A DNA stretch of 20,158 bases, from contig JAUCBJ010006501.1 of NCBI GenBank assembly GCA_032718475.1, positions 1 to 20,158 on the forward strand, in the 5' to 3' direction. Origin of the DNA: Nemertoderma westbladi (lineage: Eukaryota > Xenacoelomorpha > Nemertodermatida > Nemertodermatidae). Numbering within the stretch: position 1 is the first letter of the stretch; each line of letters opens with the position of its first letter. The notes under the pieces are model-generated. The model did no database searches. It was not told the origin of the DNA and saw only the letters and a program-made list of their open reading frames with translations. The position numbers and the translations under genes are program-made. Below, piece by piece: positions 1 to 8,522 of this stretch.

Positions 1-34
1 GAACATTTTAGCTAATTTGAAAAACTTTAAAAAT

Positions 35-163
35 TGTTCTAGAACAAATATTTCATGTTCTGGAAGATTTTTGATAAATAATAAAAAATAATAATGAACT
101 ATTTTTTTAATGATAAATGTTCTAGAACATCTTAGCAATTGAGAACTAAAAAATGTTCTAGAA
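35..163. promoter_or_regulatory. Cluster of TTCnnGAA palindromes (heat-shock-element-like)
   Basis: Four TTCnnGAA units lie at 37-44, 58-65, 120-127 and 156-163. Three are TTCTAGAA and the first and third sit inside the larger palindrome TGTTCTAGAACA. Inverted nTTCnnGAAn is the half of a heat-shock factor element known in animals. The spacing between units is irregular (21, 62 and 36 bases), unlike the contiguous 5-bp array of a strong element, so this could equally be a decayed AT-rich repeat. No promoter or gene start is visible next to it. Confidence 0.3.
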
Positions 164-225
164 TGAATAATATTAAAAATTACAATTAGTTTTACCAAAT
201 TTTTATTTTAGCTGGTAAGCTGAGG

Positions 226-340
226 TGTCAGTATCACCATATGCTGCCACTGTGCTCAACATTACCGCACTTGGCCGTCTTTTAAAAGACGACCAATACG
301 GTAGGGTTGAGCACAGTGGCAGCATATGATGGTATTGACA
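226..340. repeat. Near-perfect inverted repeat with ~57-bp arms (foldback element)
   Basis: The left arm starts TGTCAGTATCACC and the right arm ends GGTATTGACA. The arms pair almost completely through a shared core (CATATGCTGCCACTGTGCTC) and meet at the palindrome GTCTTTTAAAAGAC with essentially no spacer. About nine mismatches and one indel are visible by eye. Transcribed RNA would fold as one long hairpin. A foldback MITE is the simplest reading; a hairpin small-RNA precursor is possible. No clear target-site duplication flanks it. Confidence 0.85.
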
Positions 341-437
341 GATGGGAGGCCACGGGTAGACTTTAAACCCCAGAAATTCCAGGATCAGATAGTAGATCAA
401 AGGTATCAGATAGTATTTCCAGGTCTATCTTTTACCT

Positions 438-510
438 GAGCTGCTAGCTGAATGGTTAGAGCGCCAGACTTCCAACCCGGAGGTGACCAGATCGATCCCA
501 CCTGGACGTC
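438..510 (+). repeat. tRNA-derived SINE head (degenerate tRNA-like sequence)
   Basis: An A-box-like segment (TAGCTGAATGGTTAGAGC, from 445) is followed by an anticodon-loop-like CTTCCAA and a B-box-like AGATCGATCCC near 489-499, spaced as in a tRNA. The D stem (GCT/AGC) pairs, but the anticodon and T stems have mismatches, so a functional tRNA-Gly(TCC) is unlikely. An internal Pol III promoter with poor folding fits the head of a tRNA-derived SINE. The downstream body is AT-rich and its 3' end is not clear. Confidence 0.55.
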
Positions 511-586
511 ATTGCCGACTTTGCAAAATCTATGCCCAACAAAAATTTATAATAATTAACCACTCATTCACCCATAACACCAATAA

Positions 587-784
587 TGTATCATTAATGG
601 AATCTTGTACAACTGCGAATCCTGGGGAAATGTCAATCACAAGGAATTAGTACCGCAATATAGAAAAATTCTTAAGATTTTGCATGGCCTAAAAATATCG
701 AACAGACTGCCTATTTCTTCTGTAATTAAAGCACGTACTGGTAAACTGATAACGAAAATTATCCGAAAAAGGGAACACACATAG
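587..784 (+). pseudogene. LINE reverse-transcriptase C-terminal relic
   Basis: An open stretch of 65 codons after a TAA and before TAG 782-784 encodes ILYNCESWGNV, then a basic helix-like segment (YRKILKILHGLK) and ISSVIKARTGKLITKIIRKR. This order matches the region after the RT thumb in many animal non-LTR elements (LLYGCEVW, then LH.KFLK.ILGV, then V..E.GR.PL). It has no start codon and is far shorter than a LINE ORF. It is a 5'-truncated dead fragment, probably in the intron before the ferritin exon. Clade is not assignable from this length. Confidence 0.5.
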
Positions 785-963
785 GACCCATTACATTTAT
801 CTATTTATTATATTACCACTCTATTATTACTACCGTATTTTACCTTAATACTGCTCCATTATAATAATTATATCATAATTGATTCTATTAGTGTACACTA
901 GGTGGTTATTTCCACACTAATTACATCATGTTATTAATGTATTGTATTATTATGGTTATTTAG

Positions 964-1305
964 AAGCCTACGCAGCGCCTATGGCCTAATGCTGTGGATG
1001 CGATGAAAGAAGCTCAATGTCTGCAACAGGAAATTAACCAATCGCTAGTCGACATTAACGGCTTAGCAACCAATCACAACGATCCTCAATGCCGTAACTT
1101 CGTATATGCTGAATTCCTGAAGACTCAGATGGAAACCCTCCAGGAATTTGACGACCATTTAAGGAGATTAAAGCGAGTCGGTACTGGGGTCGGTGTGTAT
1201 TTGTATGATAAACGGTTGTGGACAAAGTCTTCAAGGGCTGGGAAACTCATCTATGAGGGTTATCATATATTAGCTCGAATGAAATCACTTTGTGTTGGGT
1301 CGTAG
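964..1305 (+). CDS. Ferritin, terminal coding exon (partial, divergent)
   Basis: After a 3' splice site (GGTTATTTAG|AAGCCT) the frame reads KPTQRLWPNAVDAMKEAQCL, then INQSLVDINGLA, NDPQCRNF, then DHLRRLKRVG and YLYDKRL, ending at TAG 1303-1305. This follows ferritin helices C-end, D and E (KP..DEW, VNQSLL.LH.LA, NDPHLCDF, DH.TNL..MG, EY.FDK.L). Vertebrate ferritin H genes have an intron at the same KP position; the later D-helix intron is absent here. The D-helix Gln of the ferroxidase region (NQSL) is kept. The acidic three-fold channel residues (Asp131 and Glu134 in human H) align with Asn and Tyr. After YDKRL there is a non-ferritin tail of about 26 residues. Earlier exons must lie upstream of the window, or this is a displaced fragment. 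Ferritin cages store iron. Confidence 0.8.
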   Translation, partial: KPTQRLWPNAVDAMKEAQCLQQEINQSLVDINGLATNHNDPQCRNFVYAEFLKTQMETLQEFDDHLRRLKRVGTGVGVYLYDKRLWTKSSRAGKLIYEGYHILARMKSLCVGS

Positions 1306-1615
1306 CTAATAATTGTTAATAATTAGTTTATTTATCTATACTGTAATTATAAAAAACAATTAATATTATTGGAATTGCATATATTTATGTTTCTTATTAA
1401 AATTTCATGTTTTTTTCAGTCTCAGGCTGACGCTGAGTGTAAGTAAAGCCCAGCATGTTGGCACTTAGGTAGAGAGAAAGGCTCCAGTGTAGTAATGGCT
1501 GGAGCGCCACTGTAGTAAACATGCCTGTAAGAGTGCAGTGTGAGGCGCCCTAACTTATTATTTTCTACATATTATTTTTTGTCACTTGTCACGTGTCACT
1601 TAGGTTACAAGCAGT
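1306..1615. other. Ferritin 3' flank, no further gene seen
   Basis: AT-rich sequence after the ferritin stop, with an ATTAAA at about 1397 as a possible polyadenylation signal. A T-rich tract ending in TTTTTTCAG (1411-1419) and a nearby GTAAGTA look like splice signals around a very short segment, but no coding sense supports an exon. Nothing else is recognised. Confidence 0.4.
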
Positions 1616-1697
1616 GTGCTAGCTATATAACTAGCTATATAACTAGCTATATAACTAGCTATATAACTAGCTATAGCTAGTGTGCTAGCTATATAAT
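1616..1697. repeat. 12-bp tandem repeat (AGCTATATAACT)n
   Basis: About five head-to-tail copies of AGCTATATAACT run from 1621, followed by the same words slightly disordered (TAGCTAGTGTGCTAGCTATATAATA). The unit contains the palindromes TAGCTA and TATATA. It is a minisatellite just outside the G-tract end of the next element. Confidence 0.9.
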
Positions 1698-1719
1698 ATA
1701 AATGCTCTCATAAATACAG

Positions 1720-1722
<3 letters not shown>

Positions 1723-1755
<33 letters not shown>

Positions 1756-2008
1756 GGACGCAATAAAAATTCGTCCCTCTCCAGGGTAAATTTGACGCAA
1801 ATAACAGCTAATTACTCCCAAAAATAAAACTGTAACCTGTTCATTTATGTTTAAGTTTAATTTATTGTTTTGGTTAAAATAACGTGCAACTGTAACCTGC
1901 TCCTTTCCCTAAATTGAGAATTTAACATTGAGGCGGGATATTAATTCGCCAAGGCGAGTTTTGCGTCCAGACCCCCCACCCCCCACCCCCCACCCTCCCC
2001 CCCCCCCC
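1723..2008. mobile_element. Short TIR element (MITE) bounded by G30 and C-rich tracts
   Basis: The left end is 30 consecutive G (1723-1752) followed by ACTGGACGCAA and ATTCG. The right end, read on the other strand, is GGGGGGTCTGGACGCAAAACTCG (1955-1978) preceded by C-rich sequence to 2008. The termini are therefore inverted copies of G(n)-N-CTGGACGCAA. Between them ACTGTAACCTG(T/C)TC occurs twice. There is no coding capacity, so this is a non-autonomous DNA element of about 290 bp. I see no convincing target duplication, so the superfamily is open; the homopolymers blur the exact ends. Confidence 0.7.
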
Positions 2009-2361
2009 TGTCTCGATAAATAATATTTACATAATCATAAAATCACACAAATGTGCCGACTCTGTTAGTACAGAGCCAGAGCCTACTGTGATATTGTAAT
2101 GTTTTCAGTTACTATCGCCCTCGAATTCAAACCCAGCTACTAGAAATAGGCCGCGCCGTGTAATGTGAATTTCATCAGTATACCGAACTCGTTCGAGACA
2201 GAGTGTCGCAATTTAATACCTGCCTCTCGCCCTGTAATAGACCCAGCTAATAACTATAGAACTATAATTAGGACGCCTTCATACAGAACGTTGCCATTTC
2301 ATAATGACTCTAAACTGAAGCTACACAAAGGAAAAGGTGAGAAGTGATTATCTAATAATAA

Positions 2362-3214
2362 CACACAAAATCCGATTATTATACCATACATACTCCAAAA
2401 ATTGAAAATGTACAACGGGCCTACACCCGCCGCATATTTGGAATGAAGGACATAAATTATTGGGAACGCTTGAAAATGTTACGGTTATATTCGCTCGAGC
2501 GGAGGAGAGAAAGGTATATAATAATATATACATGGAAAATTATCGAAAATAGAGTTCCAAATATTTCAGATTTAACCTATAAAATTAAATCTACAAAAAA
2601 TATCCGCAGAGGTCGACTTTGTACCATACCGTCCCTTGCTAGTAAGGCTACATGTCGCGTCTCCTATCTTATAGACAAAAGTTTTTGTGTTATTGGTCCT
2701 AAAATATTTAACACCATCCCAAAACATATAAGAGACTTGACAGGCTGCGCACTGGAGACTTTTAAAAAGCATCTTGATGCATATCTTTTCACCGTCCCAG
2801 ATTGTCCCGGCTCGCCTGGATACACTGACTCGAGACCTATCCAGTCAAACTCCTTAACTAAGGTACAAGTATTCAAATAAATTAAAATGGACTACATTTC
2901 TTTCATTGCATTGTCCAATTTAAACAGAAGAATTAGCCAGTTTTTGCACAATTTTTATACTGTGTATATTTTTACTATAATGTTTTTTTTTCTCATTATT
3001 AGTTATGTGCATTTTGTGCCTTATTTGCGTAATTTTTACAACTGCAGGCCCGTACTTAATTATTTGATATACTGTAGTTTTTAGGTTTATATACTTAATC
3101 GAAGACTTAATCTAAGAGTTCTACCGTGTGAATTTTAAATCACTAAATATATATACAAGAATACAAGAATACAAGTGCCCCAACCATGAAAGGTAAATAA
3201 AATAAATAAATAAA
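2362..3214 (+). mobile_element. L2/CR1-like LINE 3' end: RT C-terminal relic plus (AAAT)n tail
   Basis: From 2362 an open frame of about 170 codons ends at TAA 2878-2880. It contains VQRAYTRRIFGM, ERLKMLRLYSLERRRERY, a WKIIENRVPN segment, RRGRLC, then a GPKIFNTIPKHIRDL segment, ETFKKHLDAYL and a PD..GSPGYTD end. This order is the domain following the RT in L2/CR1/jockey-type non-LTR elements (R.F.KRI.G, L.SLERRR.R, GP.LFN.LP..LR, FK..LD.FL). The downstream part has no ORF and ends GAAAGGTAAATAAAATAAATAAATAAAAT (3190-3214), the short-repeat 3' tail typical of this group. RT catalytic motifs are absent, so it is a 5'-truncated copy. It is open over this stretch and so may be fairly young. Confidence 0.75.
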
Positions 3215-3534
3215 ATATTGAATATTGATTTGCGTTTTGGAGTTCACCTTGCATACACTAAACATGCAATAACTTTTGAGTGCGCGCATGGATGCTCAAA
3301 TTACATACAAACCTTTTATACTTCGATGCTCTTTAAATACATGACGTAATAAAATATTTCGTATAGTATAGAATAGAGTAAAATTAATGCAATCCTATGA
3401 GTTCTTTTTTTCCTTGGGAAAGATGCACTCATTTTCTCCCGATTTGGGGTATATTCGAGCGAAAAAGTAACAATTTAAGAATAAAATTTATAATGTATAT
3501 TTAATGACAAATAATTAAGTTAATATTCAAAGGT
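3215..3534. other. AT-rich intergenic sequence, no gene recognised
   Basis: No coding, RNA or clear repeat structure was recognised between the LINE tail and the TCGAA repeat. Confidence 0.4.
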
Positions 3535-3675
3535 CGAATAATCGAATCGCGGTCGAAATTTTTTACCTGAGTCGAATCGAAATCGAATCGAAAATGTGCT
3601 GAATCGAATCGAAATCAAATCGAAAAATATATGGGAAATCGAAGTCGAAAAATTGCTTTCGATTCGATTCGATGC
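3535..3675. repeat. Degenerate (TCGAA)n repeat
   Basis: Runs of TCGAATCGAAATCGAATCGAAA on one strand change to TTCGATTCGATTCGAT at the right end, so the block has an inverted component. It abuts LINE sequence at about 3690. Its right edge read on the minus strand (AGGGACTGGCATCGAATCG) has the same design as the hAT-like elements below (CAGGGACAGGATACGATACG), with a different core word. Neither an 8-bp target duplication nor a matching left terminus was found, so element identity is unproven. Confidence 0.75.
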
Positions 3676-3689
3676 CAGTCCCTCCTGTA

Positions 3690-3960
3690 CCCATGCATTT
3701 TTTTCCTAACTTCAATGTCTTTTTTCTACTCTCTATCCATGACCCAAGGTACTGAAAGTCGTCAACCTTCCTTAGTTGATTATTATTGATTATTGTCAAG
3801 TTTCTATCAACATTACAATTCAAGAATATGTCATTTATATGCAATCCAACCTCCTTAGCAACCCTCTCCACTTTATTCAGTAGAAGCTGTGCATCTGCTA
3901 GCGTAGTAGAGAGAAGGGCGATGTTTTACTCAAATTCGGTGTCTGTGACTGTAGTTGCCT
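3690..3960 (-). pseudogene. LINE reverse-transcriptase fragment (motif C region onward)
   Basis: Read on the minus strand from about 3960 it gives TVTDTEFE, stop, NIALLS, then TTLADAQLLLNKVERVAKEV, GLHIN and LRKVDDFQYLGSWIESRKK. Animal non-LTR elements have T D.DFADDIALLS, then AQ.LL..VE..A..VGLHIN, then VDDFKYLGSW. The catalytic FADD is broken: one Ala is Glu and the first Asp codon is TAA (3926-3928). The piece has neither RT N-terminus nor element 3' end. It is cut off by the TCGAA repeat on one side and faces the 3' end of the next LINE on the other. Confidence 0.7.
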
Positions 3961-4029
3961 GATATCTGCAACTGTTTCCGCACATTGCATTAAATACTGC
4001 AGCCGAACACAACCCAGGCTAATATACTA

Positions 4030-5790
4030 CTACGATCGGCATGCTGCATTGCAGCTGTATTTTTGAGAATGCTGTGCCGGCGTATCGACAAAATTGCACC
4101 ACGACAACTCCCTATCACCCATCACATTTGCTAGATCATCCGCATCTTCAAGGCCAGTGTCCTTTAAGATGCGTCTCAAGAAAGTCATGGGCTGTCCACC
4201 ATGCTTATTCACTCCATGAGGCTGCCAAAGTACAAGATTATGCACTGGCTGGTCCTCACGGCGAAAGCAATGTCTTGCAAAGCGCAGGCGATTTTGTTCT
4301 AGTGTCAAGCTTGGGGGAACCAATGAGACAACTCCAATGTTATATAGTGTCTGGTTGGAGATGTGTGCATTGTACTTGACACAATGAACCCTGCGTAGCA
4401 TTCTTGTTAATGTGCCATCAAGAGATTTGGTGTCCTCATCACTTAGAGCCCAGCTTGGACTCGCATAGAGGAGTACTGGAACTACTGCTGCTCTAAATAA
4501 TCGGACCTTAAGTTTCCGATGAATTCTCGGTGACTTCCAAATCCTGGAAAGCCTAGTCAAGACTGCCCATGCCTTTCCCTTACGTATTCGAAGGTCATCA
4601 CCTGACTTCCGGATCTATGATCCCAGGTAACAGAAGTCATCCACATGCTCAAGCATACCATCTGTTGAGCTTATGCTCATCCGATCAGAGACTTGCTGAG
4701 GACTTTCAAAGTTAACTGTCAAAATTTTGGTCTTTCTGGAGTTAATAAAAAGACCAACACTAGAAGCAGCATGTTCTAATGAGCTGAGGAGCCGTTGGGC
4801 TCCCTCTAGTGATTCTGAGAGTACTCCTAAGTCATCAGCAAAGTCTAGATCAGTTAGGTACTTGGCAGGATTTCCTCGACTTCTGGAGCCAGTAGGTGGA
4901 GTTATCATCACCCCATCATCATTATGATGATCTAAGGACATGCGTAGAACATAGTCAACAATAATTATGAACAGGAATGGTGCAAGTGTGTCTCCCTGGA
5001 GGACCCCCCATAACACTTCAAATGGTTCTGTGTCACCGTCAACAGTAGACACAAATGTTGTCGAACCATCGTATACTGATCTGATTGCTGCAATAATTTC
5101 ATCAGGAATCCCATATAATGAAAGTATGCTGAACATACGTGCTCGAGAGACTGAATCAAAGGCCTTGAAGAAGTCAACAAAGATAACAGCCAGATGCCTG
5201 TCTTTCTTTTTTGATAACTCTTCAATTATCGTTCTAAGTGCCAAAATGGGCTCCATGGTCTCACGACCTTTACGGAACCCATTCTGATTTCCACGGAGCA
5301 GTCTCTCAATGGGATCCCTGATGCGATTTAATAGAATTCTATTGTATAGCTTTGCAGCAATCGAGATCAATGAGATTCCCCGAAAAGAACCATATAGTGT
5401 TAGGTTGCCCTTCTTGGGAACTGGCACCAACTTATTTGTTTTCATTTCTTGTGGGACTCTTGTTGTTCGGTACATGTCTACTATGATGGGATAGATGAGC
5501 TTTAAACACTCTGGTATTTTAAAGACGTCAGGGGGAACACCATCTACTCCACTGGCACGATTGGTCTTAATGCTCTTTGCAGCAGCCTTCACTTCTGCAA
5601 AGGAGATATCACCAATGGGAATATCTGGGAGTACAGACTCAGACACTTTTACTTCTATAAAGTTATCAGGCAATACGCTGTCATTATTGAGGAGCTTTTC
5701 AAAGTGGGCCTTCCAACCATTGAGGCGATCGGCGGCCTTGGTGGTTGGTTGGCTTTTTCGACCAGCAAGAAGGTCGACATATTCTGACAT
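4030..5790 (-). pseudogene. Non-LTR retrotransposon RT ORF, one in-frame stop, 5'-truncated
   Basis: The minus-strand frame runs from Met (5790) to a double stop at about 4030, broken only by TAG at 4615-4617, directly after YLGS where relatives have YLGSW; about 585 codons in all. In the first 391 residues: RT finger with GSFRGISLIS (134-143), NQNGFRKGR (168-176), motif A FVDFFKAFD (204-212), motif B GVLQGDTLAP (262-271), motif C FADD (317-320). After the stop come LTRLSRIWKS, VLLYASPSWALSDED, RMLRRVHC, RLRFARHCFRRED and a C-terminal ED.DDLANVM segment. All RT catalytic aspartates are present. No endonuclease is encoded, and the frame closes about eight codons upstream of the Met, so the copy is 5'-truncated, as is common for LINEs. 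One stop with no frameshift suggests recent inactivation. Clade (RTE-like versus CR1-like) is not safely assignable by eye. Confidence 0.9.
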
Positions 5791-5815
5791 CTGCGCAATT
5801 TTGTTTAATAATCTG

Positions 5816-6360
5816 ATTATTTATCTGTACATACCGGTAGGTGCTAATTGGGGTTGGTTGCATTCAGTGGGAAATCATGTTTATGCTTTTGGGGCTGATG
5901 GTAACATACATTGGGGGTGGGTGGTTTCAACTCTGTTTGGTGGTACGGTAGGGTTTCTAATTTATTGGTCATTGTCTTAATTTAGTGGTGCAGTTTTGTT
6001 AGGGTAGGGGTGGGGTTCGTGGCACACTGCTGATGAGGAGAACCACGAATCCCAGGGTTCTGTGTTTAAATCTCCGAAACCCTTTTATTTTTATAAAATT
6101 TATTACTTAGACTTACCTTTTCGGCGGACAAAATGTCCTATATTTTTCGTAATTTATGGGATAGCCTATTTCGTGCAATACTTACCGGAACCTGTAGTTA
6201 CTGTATGGTTTGGTGTAATTTTTCTTTTGGTAGTTGGGTTGGGTTATGTAGCACTAGAAAATCGATTTGGTATTTTGTTTTTTGATAGGCCTTAGTGCCT
6301 GAGTACTAACAGTGGCCCAAGTGGCCCTAAATGCTAGGTAGTATCTGAGGGAATAAGACC
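5816..6360 (+). other. Unidentified G-rich block with hydrophobic reading frames
   Basis: The base composition changes to G/T-rich on the plus strand directly beyond the LINE 5' truncation. One frame reads PVGANWGWLHSV, then HWGWVVSTLFGGTVGFLIYW, stops at 5978-5980 and 6005-6007, then stays open from 6008 to TAG 6295-6297 with two more hydrophobic segments (CPIFFVIYGIAYFVQYL and VTVWFGVIFLLVVGLGYVAL). Three membrane-like stretches sharing one frame with two stops suggest a decayed or multi-exon membrane-protein sequence. I do not recognise the family and found no match to standard mitochondrial proteins from memory. No start codon or splice sites are convincing. Chance hydrophobicity from T-rich codons is a real alternative. 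Confidence 0.3.
6012..6083 (+). ncRNA. Candidate hammerhead ribozyme (type III topology)
   Basis: CTGATGA (6030-6036) is followed by GGAGA (6037-6041), which pairs with TCTCC (6071-6075), directly followed by GAAA (6076-6079). The conserved G10.1-C11.1 pair is present. Stem III pairs GGGGT (6012-6016) with ACCCT (6079-6083), including the A15.1-U16.1 pair and one G-U; H17 would be U6017, giving predicted cleavage after 6017. Stem I (6018-6029) is weak: C-G, a bulged U, GTG/CAC and a three-base loop. Hammerheads are common in animal retroelements. A competing 7-bp hairpin (TTCGTGG with CCACGAA) and a long loop II argue for caution. Confidence 0.35.
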
Positions 6361-7192
6361 CCATGTCCTATTTTGTTTTCATATTAATATTCTGAGATAT
6401 GGGTGTTTAAATTTTAAGGAACAATTCAAACCTTCCCGCTATTTTAGATAATACCATTTTTCTATGTTCAACAATAACTTTGTAAAAAATGAATGAAATT
6501 CAACGAAATTTTTTATGCTTGTTAAACAGTTAACTAGTAAAACAACGTTTTAGCAATTTTATTAGTATCTGTACCGTGAGAGCCTTTTTTATGAAAAGGG
6601 CTCCGTACAATTGTAAAATATAGTGCTGCTCGAAGGGTTGTCGAAAATCACACTAGCTCTTACGTTTTGGGTAATAACTTGAGTTTGAGAAAAGATATGA
6701 GAAAACTGGTTGCAGATTTGAAATCTCCATTAAATTCGCACGTATGATAAAATAAAAAGTTTTTTGTCAATTTCCAAAATAGGGGGGTGCTATCCCCCCC
6801 CCCCCCTTAATTTTTCATGAGAAACAAGTTTGTAAACTTTTCGTGCTTTTATTTATGCAACCTGTAGACAGACATTTGACATTCAGAGGCCATAGACTAT
6901 TATTGAAAAAGACATTAACGCGCTATTTCACTGACATGGACTCATTTCTAATATCACGATGAATGCTCTAAAATCGACTTACCGCGGACTATGGCATATG
7001 TATGAATGAGTCATGAAGGTTAATTACAAAATTTTAAATTTAAAACTGAAGCTTATATAAACCTACAATTTTCGAACCTAGTAGAACCAATTCCCCCCCC
7101 CCCTCCCCACCCCTCAATCCCTATTTTGTTGAGCCATATGCTATGTATGTAACATGTAACATAAACATCAACATGCTAACATAACAAATCTA
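6361..7192. other. AT-rich non-coding sequence with G6/C13 hairpin and C tract
   Basis: No gene recognised. At 6782-6806 GGGGGG, TGCTAT and 13 C form a self-complementary hairpin. A run of 11 C begins at 7093. A smaller stem (GAGCCCTTTTC against its imperfect complement) lies near 6579-6605. The block could be remains of non-autonomous elements like those with G/C-tract ends elsewhere in the window, but no termini could be paired. Confidence 0.4.
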
Positions 7193-7382
7193 ACATGTAT
7201 GTTGAGCTATTTGCTGAACTGCAGCGGCGTACTTAAAACATTAATTATATTTATGTGCAATTTGTTTGTTATGAAGTATCGGAAGAAAGAAATAAATAAT
7301 CAAATCAAATCAAATCTGAATGTTTTCGAAGTATTAATGTTGGCGCACATAACTTTAAATGCAATAATTATATTATTATTAC

Positions 7383-7918
7383 CAGGGACAGGATACGATA
7401 CGATACGAAAACGGATTTTCGTGTTTCGTTTCGCAGTATTGTCTTCGTATCGAATTTCGTATCGTATCATAAAAATTGACTTCGTATCGTATAATACAAA
7501 TAAATATTTTCTCGTATTTCGTATTTTTTTCGATATTGGTACATCAAATTCAAAATTATTCCATAACTATAATATTGGGCCGTGTTGCATAACGTCCTTA
7601 TGGATATTGTAGCCAGTAGACACACTATATTGCTATAGCAAGTATACTGGAATATTGAAATAAAAAAGATCTGCCTAGGCCTATTACATTGAGATTTTTA
7701 TGATTTTCTAAGTGTATTACAAAATACAATACATACATATTATTTATCAATTCTTAGATAAAATACGATACGATAAAAACACGAAACATTTTTTGTCTTT
7801 CGTATCGTATCTTGGATTTTTCTTATCGTATCGTATTTTCTCAGATTTGCGTTCGTATCGTATCGTAAAATGTTGCTTTCCGTACCGTATCGTATTTTCG
7901 TATCGTATCCTGTCCTTG
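7383..7918. mobile_element. hAT-like non-autonomous element A with 8-bp target duplication
   Basis: The left end is CAGGGACAGGATACGATACG and the right end, read inversely, is CAAGGACAGGATACGATACG. The element is flanked by ATTATTAC at 7375-7382 and 7919-7926, an exact 8-bp duplication. CA(G/A)GG termini with 8-bp duplications are the hAT signature. Both ends are packed with TACGA/TCGTA words in opposite orientation, as expected of subterminal transposase sites. At 536 bp with only repeat-derived reading frames it has no transposase. It is present in both duplicated blocks. Confidence 0.88.
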
Positions 7919-8261
7919 ATTATTACAGTATACATTAATAGTACTGTACTGTATATACCAATATATCGGTAAGCACTCGTTACTCTATAAGTTTGTTGTA
8001 ACATAGAATTGCGCCGAGATTGCAGCCTCGGATAATAATTTACGATTATTAAATAACTCAGACACCTGCCACCCGATAACGTTTCCAACAGTTATACTGC
8101 ACATTCAGTTATATAGTTCGTTCAACACACTTATACTGTAGACTCAATGTCTTTCGTACATACAGTAGAGTATCTACCTACCTACCCAACATAGTGTACA
8201 GTTGGTCTGTCCAACACACTCCACGTGTCTTACTGTAGTATTTTCGCCAGAACAGTATGTT

Positions 8262-8302
8262 CCTTTAGGCCTATATATACAATACCCACTCACTCTAGTC
8301 TG
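8262..8302 (+). promoter_or_regulatory. Candidate TATA promoter of secreted-protein gene A
   Basis: TATATATA at 8272-8279 follows an AGGCC word and is followed about 20-25 bases later by a pyrimidine-rich CTCACTCT that fits an initiator. If used, a 5'UTR intron would end at the polypyrimidine tract and CAG at 8614-8615, which lies 92 bases before the ATG. This segment has no counterpart in copy B. Inferred from sequence alone. Confidence 0.35.
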
Positions 8303-8504
8303 CTACTTTTTGAGGAAATCTTGTAGTTTTGTTAACAGGAAAGTCTTGCTGAATTTTCAAATACATAATATAATAATTTGTCATATTTCATATAATTAGG
8401 TACATTGAAATAAAGCGTGAAATAAATTGAAGGGAAATAAAGGAATATGGGAAATAGTTCATATACCTCGGAACCCTTGGTATACAATTTGCTGGTGTTC
8501 GATA

Positions 8505-8522
8505 TTGTGTAATATTACACAA
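8505..8522. repeat. Perfect 18-bp palindrome
   Basis: TTGTGTAATATTACACAA is fully self-complementary and lies about 200 bases upstream of the gene A start codon, inside the segment lost from copy B. It could bind a dimeric factor; it may also be chance in AT-rich DNA. Confidence 0.6.

Noticed and set aside
438-510. A functional tRNA-Gly(TCC) gene
   Set aside because: Anticodon and T stems contain mismatches and the acceptor does not pair; a SINE head explains it better.
1420-1438. Micro-exon between TTTTTTCAG and GTAAGTA downstream of ferritin
   Set aside because: Splice-like words occur, but the ferritin frame has already ended and nothing indicates a transcript joining it.
2165-2347. Short open frame upstream of the L2-like LINE
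   Set aside because: No match to LINE or other motifs, and no conserved features.
5825-6297. Nuclear copy of mitochondrial DNA
   Set aside because: The hydrophobic frames do not match any standard mitochondrial protein I know, and the stops are TAA/TAG, which remain stops in mitochondrial codes.
7712-7972. Open frames rich in SYRI/RYD repeats in both hAT-like elements
   Set aside because: They are translations of the TACGA subterminal repeats and occur on both strands.
8510-8518. TAATATTAC, identical to the geminivirus origin nonanucleotide
   Set aside because: In those viruses it lies in a loop above a GC-rich stem next to a Rep gene; here it is the centre of an AT-rich palindrome with no Rep sequence, so it is most likely chance.
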